Assembly: GCA_027596075.1 (NCBI GenBank)
Contig: JADGJC010000142.1
Coordinates: 18,479 to 82,478, forward strand
Length of the DNA stretch: 64,000 nucleotides
DNA from: Rhizophlyctis rosea
Lineage: Eukaryota; Chytridiomycota; Chytridiomycetes; Rhizophlyctidales; Rhizophlyctidaceae
Reading direction: 5' to 3'
The notes beneath the pieces are model-generated. The model saw only the letters and a program-made list of their open reading frames with translations, was not told the origin of the DNA and did not search any database. The position numbers and the translations under genes are program-made. Below are positions 32,925-42,523 of this stretch, in pieces (position 1 is the stretch's first letter; the number at the start of each line of letters is the position of its first letter).

Positions 32925-34076
32925 ATGGACGCCAAGAGTGACGTCAGAAAAGCCATCATCATAGATGAGGACTCTCTACCAACCACAGCTTCTCGGAGAC
33001 GGGAGCTTTTTCCCACCCTTGAATCCAGCACATCCTTCCTCCTAAAGTGCGCCCCCCGCTCGAACGGCACCGTCCGGCCTGGTGAAGGTGGTTCGTTTCC
33101 TGCCGACCGTCCCGACGTTTACTTCAGCATCACTGTCCGTCGGGTTTGTGCGGCCAAGATTCCACCTACAAACTCGTATTTGTAAAATACTTTAATCCAA
33201 CGGCTATGACGCTTACCTATGTCGGGGTCCTTCACATTAAGGATGAAGATTTGCTGTCGACTCACTTACCTGCGATCCGCTTCATGATGGGCTCGTCGGG
33301 AAACGAAGAACTGACTTGCTGGGGAGACGTCCACGCAACGTTAGTCGGTTCCCTTGACCCGAGCTGCACTTGCGAGGAACTGGAGCTAGAAACCGGAGAT
33401 ATCCTAGTAGTTCAAAAAGAATCATTGAATTACTATACAGCGACGCAGCACTCCACTTCCCAACATCCGACACATCACCGATGTCCTTCCCTGAAGAATG
33501 GGAAGCATGCTCCATCTCACACCACCTGGAATCCCTCTGGAAAGACCAACAAGGCGCCTTCATCACAATCAAATACGGCACTGAACAACGACAATGCCAC
33601 AAATCGATTCTATCCCGCGCGCCCTACTTCAACGGCCTCTTCAACAACGACGTCTTTGCGAAAGTAGGTGATACAGTTTCCTTACCTCCGGAACTCCACC
33701 CCATGCCGTCAAACTGGTCCTCCACCACCTCTACACTGACAACCTGCCGACACTCTATAACCTGGATGCCAAAACCGTCCTCTCGGTCATCCAAGTCCTA
33801 GACTTCCTATGCATGACGGAGACTGTGCGTGTGCTTGCTGGGTCCTTGCAACTCAATGACTGTGCGGTGGAGGTTGTGACGGAGGCGTTGAAGTTGTCGA
33901 CAACATGTTCTTCTGGACGGATGTTGTTGCAGAGTGTTGCAAAGTGTGTGGCGGAGAATTTTGGGATGCTGCATCAGAAGGGCGTGTTTTTGGAGTACCT
34001 GTTGGCGGAGAAGGATGTGTATTGTTTGTTGATGGAGGAGGTGGGGAAGGTGTTGGGAAAGGATGGGAAGGGGTAG
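32925..34076 (+). CDS. MATH-BTB protein, paralogue, one frame break
   Basis: Exons 32925-33143, 33242-33339 and 33441-34076. Introns gtttgt...taag and gttagt...acag keep frame. The N-terminal part is a reduced MATH-like region (DVYFSITVRR, then LPAIRFMMGSSGNEELTCW). The BTB part reads FITIKYGTEQRQCHKSILSR, APYFNGLFNND, VSLPPE, then in another frame AVKLVLHHLYTDNLPTLYNL, ending with helical sequence to 34076. The two frames meet at a CCCC run (about 33698-33702); one extra C would restore a normal BTB helix start (PHAVKLVL). So the gene is either recently broken or affected by a homopolymer error. Same domain order as the gene at 4584. Confidence 0.72.
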
Positions 34077-34446
34077 GCAGAAACACGGGTGGTGGAGTAG
34101 ATGTAAAATGGTGTTCAGCAAAACACGTCTGCTCATTGTCAATAAGATAGGTAAATGGCATGCCTTCATGAAAAAATAGAGGCCTCTAATTGCACCTTGA
34201 TGTTGATCAGTGCACTCCAAGGATTCCAGAAAATGTAGATAACTGCTCAGGAGGACGAACTTGACTACATCGAAAAGAACTGCGCCAAAGATTGTAGTAT
34301 GCATAGGTGTCGGCTGTCGCTATAGGATGGTGTATGGGACAACAACAAATCTCACACAGAACCTATTCCTTTCTTTAGATCACAAATATATCCCGAAAGA
34401 GACGCGGATTCTTCAGCTCTTACTTACAGGAAGATCTATGTGATGC
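34077..34446. other. intergenic
   Basis: 3' flanks of two converging genes. No gene or RNA feature is recognised. Confidence 0.5.
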
Positions 34447-35631
34447 CTACGCTATCCGCCTCGACATTTCCTCTTTCCACAAGTTTGTGAATTGCCGCTG
34501 TGCCTCCCGCGGCGCGCGGCACATTTGCAAACGGATGGCCGTCCAACTACGCCCTTTCCCGTGCAGCTCCCGCAGGGTCATGCGCTCCGCCAAAGACCAG
34601 GGTCCCTTCTTTAATCTAGGATTCAAAACATTATTCCAATGATTCATGACCATCGGTCTAGACTTGCCAATCTTCCTGCCTACTGCGCTCCAATTCACTC
34701 GCCGTCCTTCCTTTTCGGCTTGGGCGACCTCTTCAAGGACGATGGTGTCCATCGACGAAGTCCACCCACCTCCCCCCGACTTCTTCCTGCAGATGGACGG
34801 ATGCAGGATATCGTACCATCTTGCCGACATAGTCTTCTCATCCCTATTCAGACCCAGCCGCGTCCACCTGGGAACCTCTCCCGATTGGAGAGCCCTCATA
34901 CCCTCAGCTCTGATCCTTCGATCCTCCTCATCTGTGAGGGGACCCTTCCTCAAGGTAGGATCGATGTGGAACCACCGACTGCGTAGATATATCTGAGATC
35001 GGCGGAACTCGGTGGCTAACTCCACCCAAGATATCTTTTGGTCTGCTGATTTGAGAGCTAGGACGCGCTCCGTCAGCCTAGCGTCATCATCTTTAGTCCA
35101 CGGTGTTCGCAGAATTCGTGGATTCAGGTGATGGATCCACCGCACGCGCACAACTTTTCCCGGTCGGTTTACGAGTTTGCTGATCTTCGCCCATCTCGGT
35201 TTTTGTTTGGCCAGGAGCGCCTTGTTAACCTCCTCCACCACAATGGCGTCTTCCCACGGCAACCATTTCCTTTTCATATGTTTGGGATCCGGGATTTGTG
35301 GCCGTGCCTCTGATGCATCGCTGGGCTGGACGGTGGCTGTGGGGAGTGGTCTCGAGTGTACCTCGGGGATGCGGACAGGTTCAGAGACATCTTGATGGGC
35401 GTCTGGCTCACTGGTGGTCGGAATGCGGGTAGCGGGGAATGTTTTGAGGCGTATTTGGGTTGGTCTTGACAGGCGGAGAGGAGCGGGACGTAGGAGCGAA
35501 GGACCGACGTGGAAGGATGGGACGAAGAACGCTGGACGAGCGCACAGACGATGACGCATCAACATCCTTGGTTGGAGTGGTCTGGATGGGGATCGATTGG
35601 CCAAGAAACAATAGAGAATATGTAGGAACAA
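34447..35631 (-). CDS. Myb-like multi-repeat protein, copy 3 (intact)
   Basis: A single exon, 394 aa from 35631; Met at 35565 or 35559 gives a better presequence (MLMRHRLCARPAFFVPSF, rich in Arg, Pro and hydrophobics, no acids for about 50 residues). After a Ser/Pro/Glu linker the SANT/Myb array starts with MKRKWLPWEDAIVVEEV, then RWIHHLNPRILRTPWTKDDD, SWVELATEFRRS, GPLTDEEDRRIRAEGMRAL, MSARWYDILHPSI and KKGPWSLAERMTLREL. It differs from copy 2 at most positions yet keeps each Trp, so the family is old. No intron. Its upstream TGACAG element lies at 36044. Confidence 0.8.
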   Translation of the reverse strand: MFLHILYCFLANRSPSRPLQPRMLMRHRLCARPAFFVPSFHVGPSLLRPAPLRLSRPTQIRLKTFPATRIPTTSEPDAHQDVSEPVRIPEVHSRPLPTATVQPSDASEARPQIPDPKHMKRKWLPWEDAIVVEEVNKALLAKQKPRWAKISKLVNRPGKVVRVRWIHHLNPRILRTPWTKDDDARLTERVLALKSADQKISWVELATEFRRSQIYLRSRWFHIDPTLRKGPLTDEEDRRIRAEGMRALQSGEVPRWTRLGLNRDEKTMSARWYDILHPSICRKKSGGGGWTSSMDTIVLEEVAQAEKEGRRVNWSAVGRKIGKSRPMVMNHWNNVLNPRLKKGPWSLAERMTLRELHGKGRSWTAIRLQMCRAPREAQRQFTNLWKEEMSRRIA

Positions 35632-36504
35632 CTGCGATCTAAATGATTAGCCATCAGCGTTAGGTACATCGAATGATAGGGATGGCGCGGTGAATCTTAT
35701 CTTAGTTCTGAGCACTTACATGCGTGGAAAAGCTAACAAATATGCCAGAAAACAGTCAAAAGATATGTCGTTTATGTAGCGGATGTTGCTCTCTCTTGAG
35801 GAATTGAGTGAATGTGTGTTATGCACTTTGACCTATTATTGTTGATGTGAGAAATACTGGAATCGATTCCAAGCTGTTGTCAGCTTCGGAGAGTTAATCA
35901 ACTTACCCAATGATAACATAGCATAAGAATGAAGAATTGATGCAATGCAAAGCTGGGGAAGAAAAGGATTTCACGATTGCCAACATGCGCTTTCTGAAGT
36001 TGTTGCCCAACAGCCATGGCGTGAAGGGGAAAAGGGGAAGGAAGAGTTTGACAGCTGCGTTTCACCAACACACGAACCAACAACCGGCAGATTGCGCAGT
36101 GTGTTGTCACTGTGCCACCCGCTGTCGGCAGCCACTTTTTCTCACTAACTTCATCTGCCTGCTTTCCAAACCTTTCCTCCATTCTGACCCCTTGACTGAA
36201 GTCATCGCTTCGTCAGCGCAGATTCATGGCTAATGTGGATCTTTTCATCTCGTATCTAATTGAAAATTGAGGTCATTACTGCTACTCATTAGTGATTTGA
36301 CATTGCTCCTCTGCTCCCTGAGCGCAACTGCCACAGCTTCTAAGGGGAGTAATGTATGCTCTTGCATTTTCCGACGCTATACGTATTCAAAAATTGCAAG
36401 AACAGAGGGCCATGCCGTTCCAAAATTTTTGTATAGGCGCTATTATGATGCTACATACTGCTCTGCTCAACGATAATAATCACCTAAATACCATACCACT
36501 TTCT
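35632..36504. other. 5' flank of Myb-like copy 3
   Basis: No supported gene. ORFs in both strands lack motifs. Contains the TGACAG element at 36044-36059. Confidence 0.5.
36044..36059 (-). promoter_or_regulatory. CTGTCAAACT element upstream of Myb-like copy 3
   Basis: On the gene's strand it reads CTGTCAAACTCTTCC, matching the box CTGTCAAACTTC seen upstream of copies 1 and 5. Only one box is present here. It lies about 410-490 bp upstream of the candidate starts. Weaker than the other cases. Confidence 0.4.
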
Positions 36505-37526
36505 CTAGCCGCCTCTTTTATGAAAGCTTCGGAGCTTGCAACAAACACTCGCCGGCGCACGCTGCATCTGGCGACCTATCTCAGTGTAACCCAATCCCCT
36601 TCCTCACAATACTCCCAACTTCTGTAGACCACGGACCTCTACGGAGAGTCGGATCCAACTTGCTTACCCACCGCTGTCGCACCCCACCCTCCGATTTCCC
36701 GATCTGTCTCCCTATCGCTGTCCAGTTGATTGGCCGTCCTTCCGTTTGTGCCCTCTCAGCTGCTGTGATGACGACCTCATCCATCTGAGGTGTCCACTTC
36801 CCTCTTTTGAATCAGTGGATGCAATTGCCGCCACCACCTCCTGCTGACTTCTTCCGATCTTCTATTCAATTTCAGTTTCTGCCACTCAAAAATTCCTCCC
36901 TCCGCCAGGCCCGTCATGCCCATCTTGCGAATCAACCCGTCCTCCTCGGCGGTCCACGGACCTACTTTACTAACTGGATCTGATCTAGCCAACCATCGAT
37001 GACGTATCGCTCTGGGATGCCTACCGAACTCCGACGATAGTTGTTTCCAGCTTACGCTCCCCTTTGTAGCTCTCATCTCCTGAACTCTCGATAGAAGCTT
37101 TTCATTTTCACTTATGGTCCACGGCCCTTGGTTGAATCCGGGAGCGAGGTTCTCCGTCCAGCGGGTCATTATGGAACTACGCCCACGCCCCATCTGCGTG
37201 CCTACTGCAGTCCACCGCGGAATCTCAGCAGCACGAGCGCGCTCAACTTCCTTTTGCACAATCGCGTCCTCTAGGGCGGAGAAGCTGCGCCATTTCCGAG
37301 CTGGAGGAGGTATGGCCGGAGCGATTCAGAGCGTGCTGTTGGCGGTGGATGACTTGAACCGCAATTGAAGTGGAAGGAGCGTTGAGTTGAAGATATGATA
37401 GTACGGCCAACAAAAAGGGACGTGCCTGAATAAGTGACGCTGTTGAAACAGACATTGGGCGGCCCGTCGATTTGGTGAAGCGAAGAGTGAGCAAGTGAGA
37501 GGACTGGTGGATGTGGCAGCTTTCAA
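36505..37526 (-). pseudogene. Myb-like multi-repeat gene, copy 4 (decayed)
   Basis: The sequence follows the family from presequence to last repeat but has three lesions. (1) An in-frame TGA near 37330, between a presequence-like stretch and PAIPPPARKW. (2) One extra A in an AAAA run near 36793, just before the KWTPQM start of the fourth repeat. (3) One extra G in a GGGG run near 36602; the next frame then continues LGYTEIGRQMQRAPAS to a TAG at 36505. Repeats between the lesions are well kept (VERARAAEIPRWTAVG, WTISENEKLL, SWKQLSSEFGRHP, RWWRQLHPLIQK). Two lesions are homopolymer changes, but the TGA is not. Confidence 0.8.
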
Positions 37527-38493
37527 GTCAACGTCGGAAGTCTCTTCCGGTAAACTTCATCAATGAACAGAAGACCCGGAGGGTAAGAATGTATCAGGGA
37601 AGAGTCCTGACGGTCTGAAACCTGCCGATCATATCTTACTTGAAATGCTTACATTATCTCCATGCTACATTCAAGAACATGATACATGCTTATTTACCCA
37701 GTCTGGTGTTCCCACCGCGCAAGTTCGTCATGAGGATGTGTTTGCATCTCCTTCATGCTGCGCATCGATCAATCTGATGTGGATGCAGGCCACGGCCACC
37801 TGTCCGCCAAGCTCGACAGGCCGGATCAGTTCCTACGATGACGCGTGTTACTGCCGACGCTGTCGCCTCAGATGAAAGCGCTGGCAGCCTGGCGCTTACC
37901 TCTCTTCTGTGGAAGCGACGCCTTATAACTTAACAGCCGACAGCAGAATCTATGTCTCTCTACCTCGTAAACCAGAGTACACACCCTGGCATCATCGGCG
38001 GGCAGCTCTCTTCTAAAGGCACCACCTGGATTAACATAGCGGAGCTCGATTAAAATGCTGCAGATGCATTGCCTTCAGCGATTAAGTGCATGCTTTGAGT
38101 GATGCATGGTGACCACCAGTCATTGAAGCGAAGGAAGAACATTGTATATGTGCATGGCTGGCGGCCAGCTTTCGTCATCTCGTCACTTACCATCATATTG
38201 AATTGAATTACATTCGAATATGGACAAGAAAGGTAGAATATATGAAGCGGAAGAGATTATCCAAAGCGCGGCAGGGAGATATCATTCCAATGCATATGGG
38301 TTTGGTCCGTACATTTACGATTTTGTGAAAACCATGGGCGTCTGCTTCAGCCCAAATACAAAGGTATTCTACAGAGCTATGCCGTCGTCGGACGTCCTTT
38401 TTGTAGAAGAGGAAAGATTTGTTAGTGTCTTTATATCCTTCACAACTCTAGTTTGATGACTTTGTGGACAAGTAACGTACCTCATGGCGACTT
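37527..38493. other. intergenic
   Basis: It holds the flank of copies 4 and 5 and a small orphan ORF at 38220. Nothing else is supported. Confidence 0.45.
38220..38456 (+). CDS. small orphan ORF or gene fragment
   Basis: A 78-codon frame beginning MDKKGRIYEAEEII, with FGPYIYDFVKTMGVCF. It has ordinary protein-like composition but no known motif. It could be a remnant of a larger gene. It is antisense to nothing else. Confidence 0.25.
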   Translation: MDKKGRIYEAEEIIQSAAGRYHSNAYGFGPYIYDFVKTMGVCFSPNTKVFYRAMPSSDVLFVEEERFVSVFISFTTLV

Positions 38494-39546
38494 CTAAACT
38501 TCTCGGTCACAATGATTATCATGAGGGCGTTGATTCAGGACGTGTCTCACCGCATCTGGGCCCCTCCGCATGCTGGAAGCGATGTCCGTGATTCGCATCC
38601 CCTTCTGACGCAACTCCCTCGCATGTGATTTCGCTTGCATGGACCACGGTCCCTTTCGAACAGCTGGATCTAAATTATTCTTCCACCGACTGTGCACAGA
38701 ACGGTTGGATTTCCCTATCAGCCTTCCAGCCTCCGTCCAATTAATCTCCCTTTTCTCCTTTGCCGCCTGTCGAACCTCCTCAACTACTATCCTATCCATC
38801 TCTGGTGTCCAATGACCCTTTTTGAGGGAAGGGTGGAGTTTGCTCCACCATCTGTTACTTATTGCCGGGATATTCCGCTTGAGGAGAAGCCCTGCCCATT
38901 TGGGTGCTGAATCCGTTCTCATTGCCCATAACCCCTCTTGAATGATAGCCTGGTCTTCTTCCGCCGTCCATGGGTCAGTGTTCCGATCAGGATCCAGGCC
39001 TTGATACCAATGGCTACGTAAGGTGTTGGGAGGTCGATGGAATTCCGCCGCGAGCTCTACCCAGGACACCTTCATATTCGCGGCCTTCAATGCAACTATT
39101 CGGTCCTGTATTGCATTATCTTCCTCCTCCGTCCAGGGCGTTCGTTTGTATTGGGGGTCAAATTGCTCTGACCAGCGCACTCGTGCAGACATGGGGGTCC
39201 GTTCAAGACGTTTTGCAATCTTTTTGAAGGGGATTTCTTCGCCAGCCGAAAGCGCCTGATTGACCTCCGCTTTCAAAAACTCATCTTCATGAGACAGCCA
39301 TTTCCGGTGTTTGAATGCGGGAGGGTCGATGACAGGAGGAGAATCAAGGGCGTCAGTGGAACGCAATTTGGTGGAGTGAAATTGTACGAGAAGGACGGTG
39401 GGGTGAAGGGGTGAGATGCGATGGAGAGGGAATGGCAAGCAACGATGGAGAAATGGCGGGCGTGGAAGAACGGAGGGAAGTAGCTTGAACATCTTGACGG
39501 GAGTTTGGGGAAGGTGCGTCGTGGCTGTCAAACAACAATCCTTCAC
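38494..39546 (-). CDS. Myb-like multi-repeat protein, copy 5 (intact)
   Basis: A single exon of 350 aa; the second Met (39492) starts MFKLLPSVLPRPPFLHRCL, an Arg/His/Pro-rich, acid-free leader of about 45 residues that fits a mitochondrial presequence. Repeats: FKHRKWLSHEDEFLKAEV, RWSEQFDPQYKRTPWTEEED, SWVELAAEFHRPPNTL, DPWTAEEDQAIIQEGLWAM, RWWSKLHPSLKKGHWTPEMD and RWKNNLDPAVRKGPW. It ends with basic sequence. Copies 3-5 are head to tail on the minus strand within 5.1 kb, suggesting tandem duplication. No intron. Confidence 0.82.
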   Translation of the reverse strand: MKDCCLTATTHLPQTPVKMFKLLPSVLPRPPFLHRCLPFPLHRISPLHPTVLLVQFHSTKLRSTDALDSPPVIDPPAFKHRKWLSHEDEFLKAEVNQALSAGEEIPFKKIAKRLERTPMSARVRWSEQFDPQYKRTPWTEEEDNAIQDRIVALKAANMKVSWVELAAEFHRPPNTLRSHWYQGLDPDRNTDPWTAEEDQAIIQEGLWAMRTDSAPKWAGLLLKRNIPAISNRWWSKLHPSLKKGHWTPEMDRIVVEEVRQAAKEKREINWTEAGRLIGKSNRSVHSRWKNNLDPAVRKGPWSMQAKSHARELRQKGMRITDIASSMRRGPDAVRHVLNQRPHDNHCDREV

Positions 39547-40496
39547 TCCCTGTAAGTTGAATTGCTCTTGCCAATTGCCCTGCCACTTATCACAGTGCCA
39601 TTGCGGAAACTAAAAAAGCTCGTTTTGACCTACCTGAAGCAGAGTCCGAATTGGAAGCTGGTTCCTTCACTGAGCACAGTGCTGTTAGGTTTGTCTGTTT
39701 TTGTATGTGAGTACACTTGGTTCTCTCCAACAATTCCACCTTGTCAGGGTCCGAAGATGGTGAGAAACGTCTAGAAACAAAGGCCGAAGAATGGGGCAAT
39801 GAGTTGATTGGATGATTGAAAGAACGAAGATCTATGACAAGGTGCTACCCACCGAGAAGTAGCTTAGTCGTCTATGTGGCTGATACCCAAAAAAGAGTTC
39901 ACCACGCAAGGGTAAGGAGGCGTCGTTGATCCGCAGAAGCAGTAAGTTGAGGGGTGTGCAATAGGTATCAGGTCAATACCGATGTTTGGGCTGACAAACA
40001 CGATGAAAAACGATAGAACAGCTTGGGGTCAACGTGGGAGATACCGGTTCAAATTTCGGTCTTCTGTCAGGTGCTTGTTGAAGTTTGACAGGTTACACGG
40101 TCTCAGACTGAGGCAGGCAAAAGGAGGCAGAAGGAGGGTGCAATTGGTGGCGGTGCGTCCGAAACTGTGGACACACCAAAGTCAACTTGTCGACTTCGTC
40201 ATTCACTTCCGATGTAAACGCTTCCTTCACAATTTCGCACCTCGACAAACAACTATACGCATGGACCTGTGTAAACAGGATCACTCCGATGACTCTTCCC
40301 TACATCCCGGGCAGCTCCCAATCCGTCCGTCACTCAAGATGGCACACAGATGGACTTATCACCACGTATGAATACATCACAAGTCCGAAGGGTATCATGA
40401 ACATAAATACAAAGACCGACTACAACAACACTAAGCCTTCCACCCTTCCCTATGCTCTCATTGCTCCACCTTCCCCGCCTGCAGAACCGTCCCACC
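39547..40496. other. 5' flank of Myb-like copy 5
   Basis: No supported gene. Contains the upstream element at 40064-40092. Downstream part is the 3' flank of MZT1. Confidence 0.5.
40064..40092 (-). promoter_or_regulatory. 29-bp TGACAG/CTGTCA element upstream of Myb-like copy 5
   Basis: It has the same 29-bp length as the elements of copies 1 and 2. The box next to its right end (AGTTTGACAGG) is kept, while the other box is inverted (CTGTCAGG). It lies 518-572 bp upstream of the candidate starts. Confidence 0.5.
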
Positions 40497-40712
40497 TCAT
40501 CTCCTCCCCTCCTCCCTTCCGCGACTCCTGATTCCCCTTCCCTCCCGCTTCAACTCCTTGACAACAGCAGCCAGCGCCTCCGGGTTGACGCCTGATTCGC
40601 ACAGAGACACGCAGAGGGAGAGCGTCTCGCGGTCGAGGCCGGTGTTGAGGATAAGGGAAATTTCGTGGAGGATGTCGAGTGTTTCGCGGGTTTTGGCGAG
40701 TGGGGTTGTCAT
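40497..40712 (-). CDS. MZT1: MOZART1, gamma-tubulin complex component
   Basis: A single exon of 71 aa. It contains the family core: [19 protein letters not shown], then [20 protein letters not shown] and [11 protein letters not shown]1 is a tiny helical protein that binds gamma-tubulin complex proteins and is needed for microtubule nucleation at spindle poles. Length and sequence fit orthologues closely. The C-terminal Arg/Gly/Glu stretch is variable. Confidence 0.94.
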   Translation of the reverse strand: MTTPLAKTRETLDILHEISLILNTGLDRETLSLCVSLCESGVNPEALAAVVKELKREGRGIRSRGREEGRR

Positions 40713-41455
40713 GTCGTATTTCGGTGCGGGGTGAGTGGTTGGAAGGTAGAGTTTGGTTTGTGCAGCGATAGATGGTGTCTTTGTCGCAGAGTCGCAGAGG
40801 GGAACAGTGCGGCTTTGTATATTGCACGGGGTCTGTATGGGCTATGAGTGATGGTGTAATTTACCAGTATTCTTGACGGCAATATAGCAAATCAGCTTGT
40901 GTCTTCGTACCAGTAAGTGCGCTCCAACGTGCTTCGGTTTAGTCACGCTGTTGGCCAATCTTTTATGTGTTGAGGCTTTAACTCCCGATGGGCCTTGAAA
41001 GTCAGGAAATTGCAAAGGATGGGAAGAAAGCTGAGCCTTCCTTGTTGGCCCAGCTGATGTGGCTTTGAGCCAGAGCCGAAGGAATGGGATTTCAGCTGGG
41101 ATGCCGAATGGTCTTGCCCTCACTTTCCATTTCGCTTTCCCACAAGTCGAGATCAACATAACTACTCGCTCACTTCCTTCGATAGGAGCATACCGTTGGC
41201 CCTTCCTTCAACGATTCCTCCACATTGCGAACAAGACAAACCCTTGGCTGCGCATTCGGTCGATTTCAAACCTGGTTGTACCTCAAAGAATCGGTCAAGT
41301 TTGTCGAACTACCATCCGGAGTTGAAAGACTATTTTACACGACCGCATACGATCCAGTCCGGCAGAACAGCACAAAGGTGTATATTCACGCAAGTGCAGG
41401 ATTTGCTATATCCGAATGTTTACTCACACTGATAGAACTTGTCAGGATAAAGAAG
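40713..41455. other. divergent promoter region of MZT1 and CAF1
   Basis: The frame of CAF1 exon 1 stays open upstream to 41225, but this extension has no match to the family. A gtcag acceptor just before the chosen start suggests a 5' UTR intron. No other gene is supported. Confidence 0.45.
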
Positions 41456-42523
41456 ATGAATTCGGACGGCGGCGAGGCATGGGTTAGAGAAGTATGGGCG
41501 TCGAACTTGGAACAGGAGATGGCGGTGTTGCGGGACTTGGTGGAGCGGTATCCTTATCTCTCAATGGTAAAGATAGTTTGGTTGCTTCCCAGCATTCGCA
41601 AAAGGGCGGTAGGCTGATCCTACTGGTGAATTTCAGGACACGGAATTCCCTGGCGTAGTCGCACGTCCAATAGGAAATTTCCGCACATCAGCCGACTACC
41701 ACTACCAAACGCTAAGATGCAACGTGGACCTTCTCAAAATCATCCAACTCGGAATCACATTTGCGGACGAGCAGGGCACCATGCCCGAGGTTTGCACATG
41801 GCAGTTCAACTTCAAGTTCAATCTAAGGTACTGTTTCGTCAGGTGCGAACCTATCCGTAAATCGACCCCTAACGAAACTCTACCATAAACAAAAGTGATG
41901 ACATGTACGCTCAAGACTCCATCGACCTCCTCACAAAATCCGGCATCGACTTCAAAAAACACGAAGAATTCGGCATCGACGTCGAACACTTCGGTGAACT
42001 CCTAATAAGTTCCGGATTCGTCCTCCTAGACGACGTCAAGTGGATTTCATTCCACAGGTAAATCCAACATCCCCACCCACACCGCACATATCCCACTCAT
42101 CTCATGCTCACAATCTCTTTCCACACCAGCGGCTACGACTTCGGCTACCTCCTAAAAGTCCTAACATGCCAACCCCTCCCCGCCGAAGAATCCGAATTCT
42201 TTGACCTCCTCAAAATCTACTTCCCCTGCATATACGACATCAAATACTTGATGAAGAGCTGTAAGAACTTGAAGGGCGGCTTGCAGGATGTCGCGGATGA
42301 TTTGCAGGTTTGTTTCTCTCCCAAATTCCCCTCCCTTCCAAGTTCCCACTCACCCCTGATGAATGATTATCTCCCCTAGATTGCACGAATAGGACCCCAA
42401 CACCAAGCAGGAAGCGACAGTCTGCTGACGTGCAAGGTGTTCTTTAAGATGCGGCAGACGTTCTTTGAGGACCGGATAGATGATTCGAAGTATTTGGGGT
42501 ATCTGTTTGGGTTGCGGTCATAG
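41456..42523 (+). CDS. CAF1: CAF1/POP2 deadenylase of the CCR4-NOT complex
   Basis: Five exons (41456-41566, 41637-41827, 41896-42057, 42130-42307, 42380-42523) give 261 aa. The DEDD nuclease residues are visible: DTEFPG (Asp, Glu), SGYDFGYL (Asp), and [10 protein letters not shown] (His, Asp). Other family blocks are [35 protein letters not shown] and [12 protein letters not shown]. The enzyme shortens poly(A) tails. Every intron (68-72 nt) keeps frame. A longer N-terminus is possible because the frame is open upstream. Confidence 0.95.

Noticed and set aside
10962..39546. Myb-like copies as domesticated transposons
   Set aside because: No terminal repeats, target duplications or transposase/integrase motifs seen around any copy.
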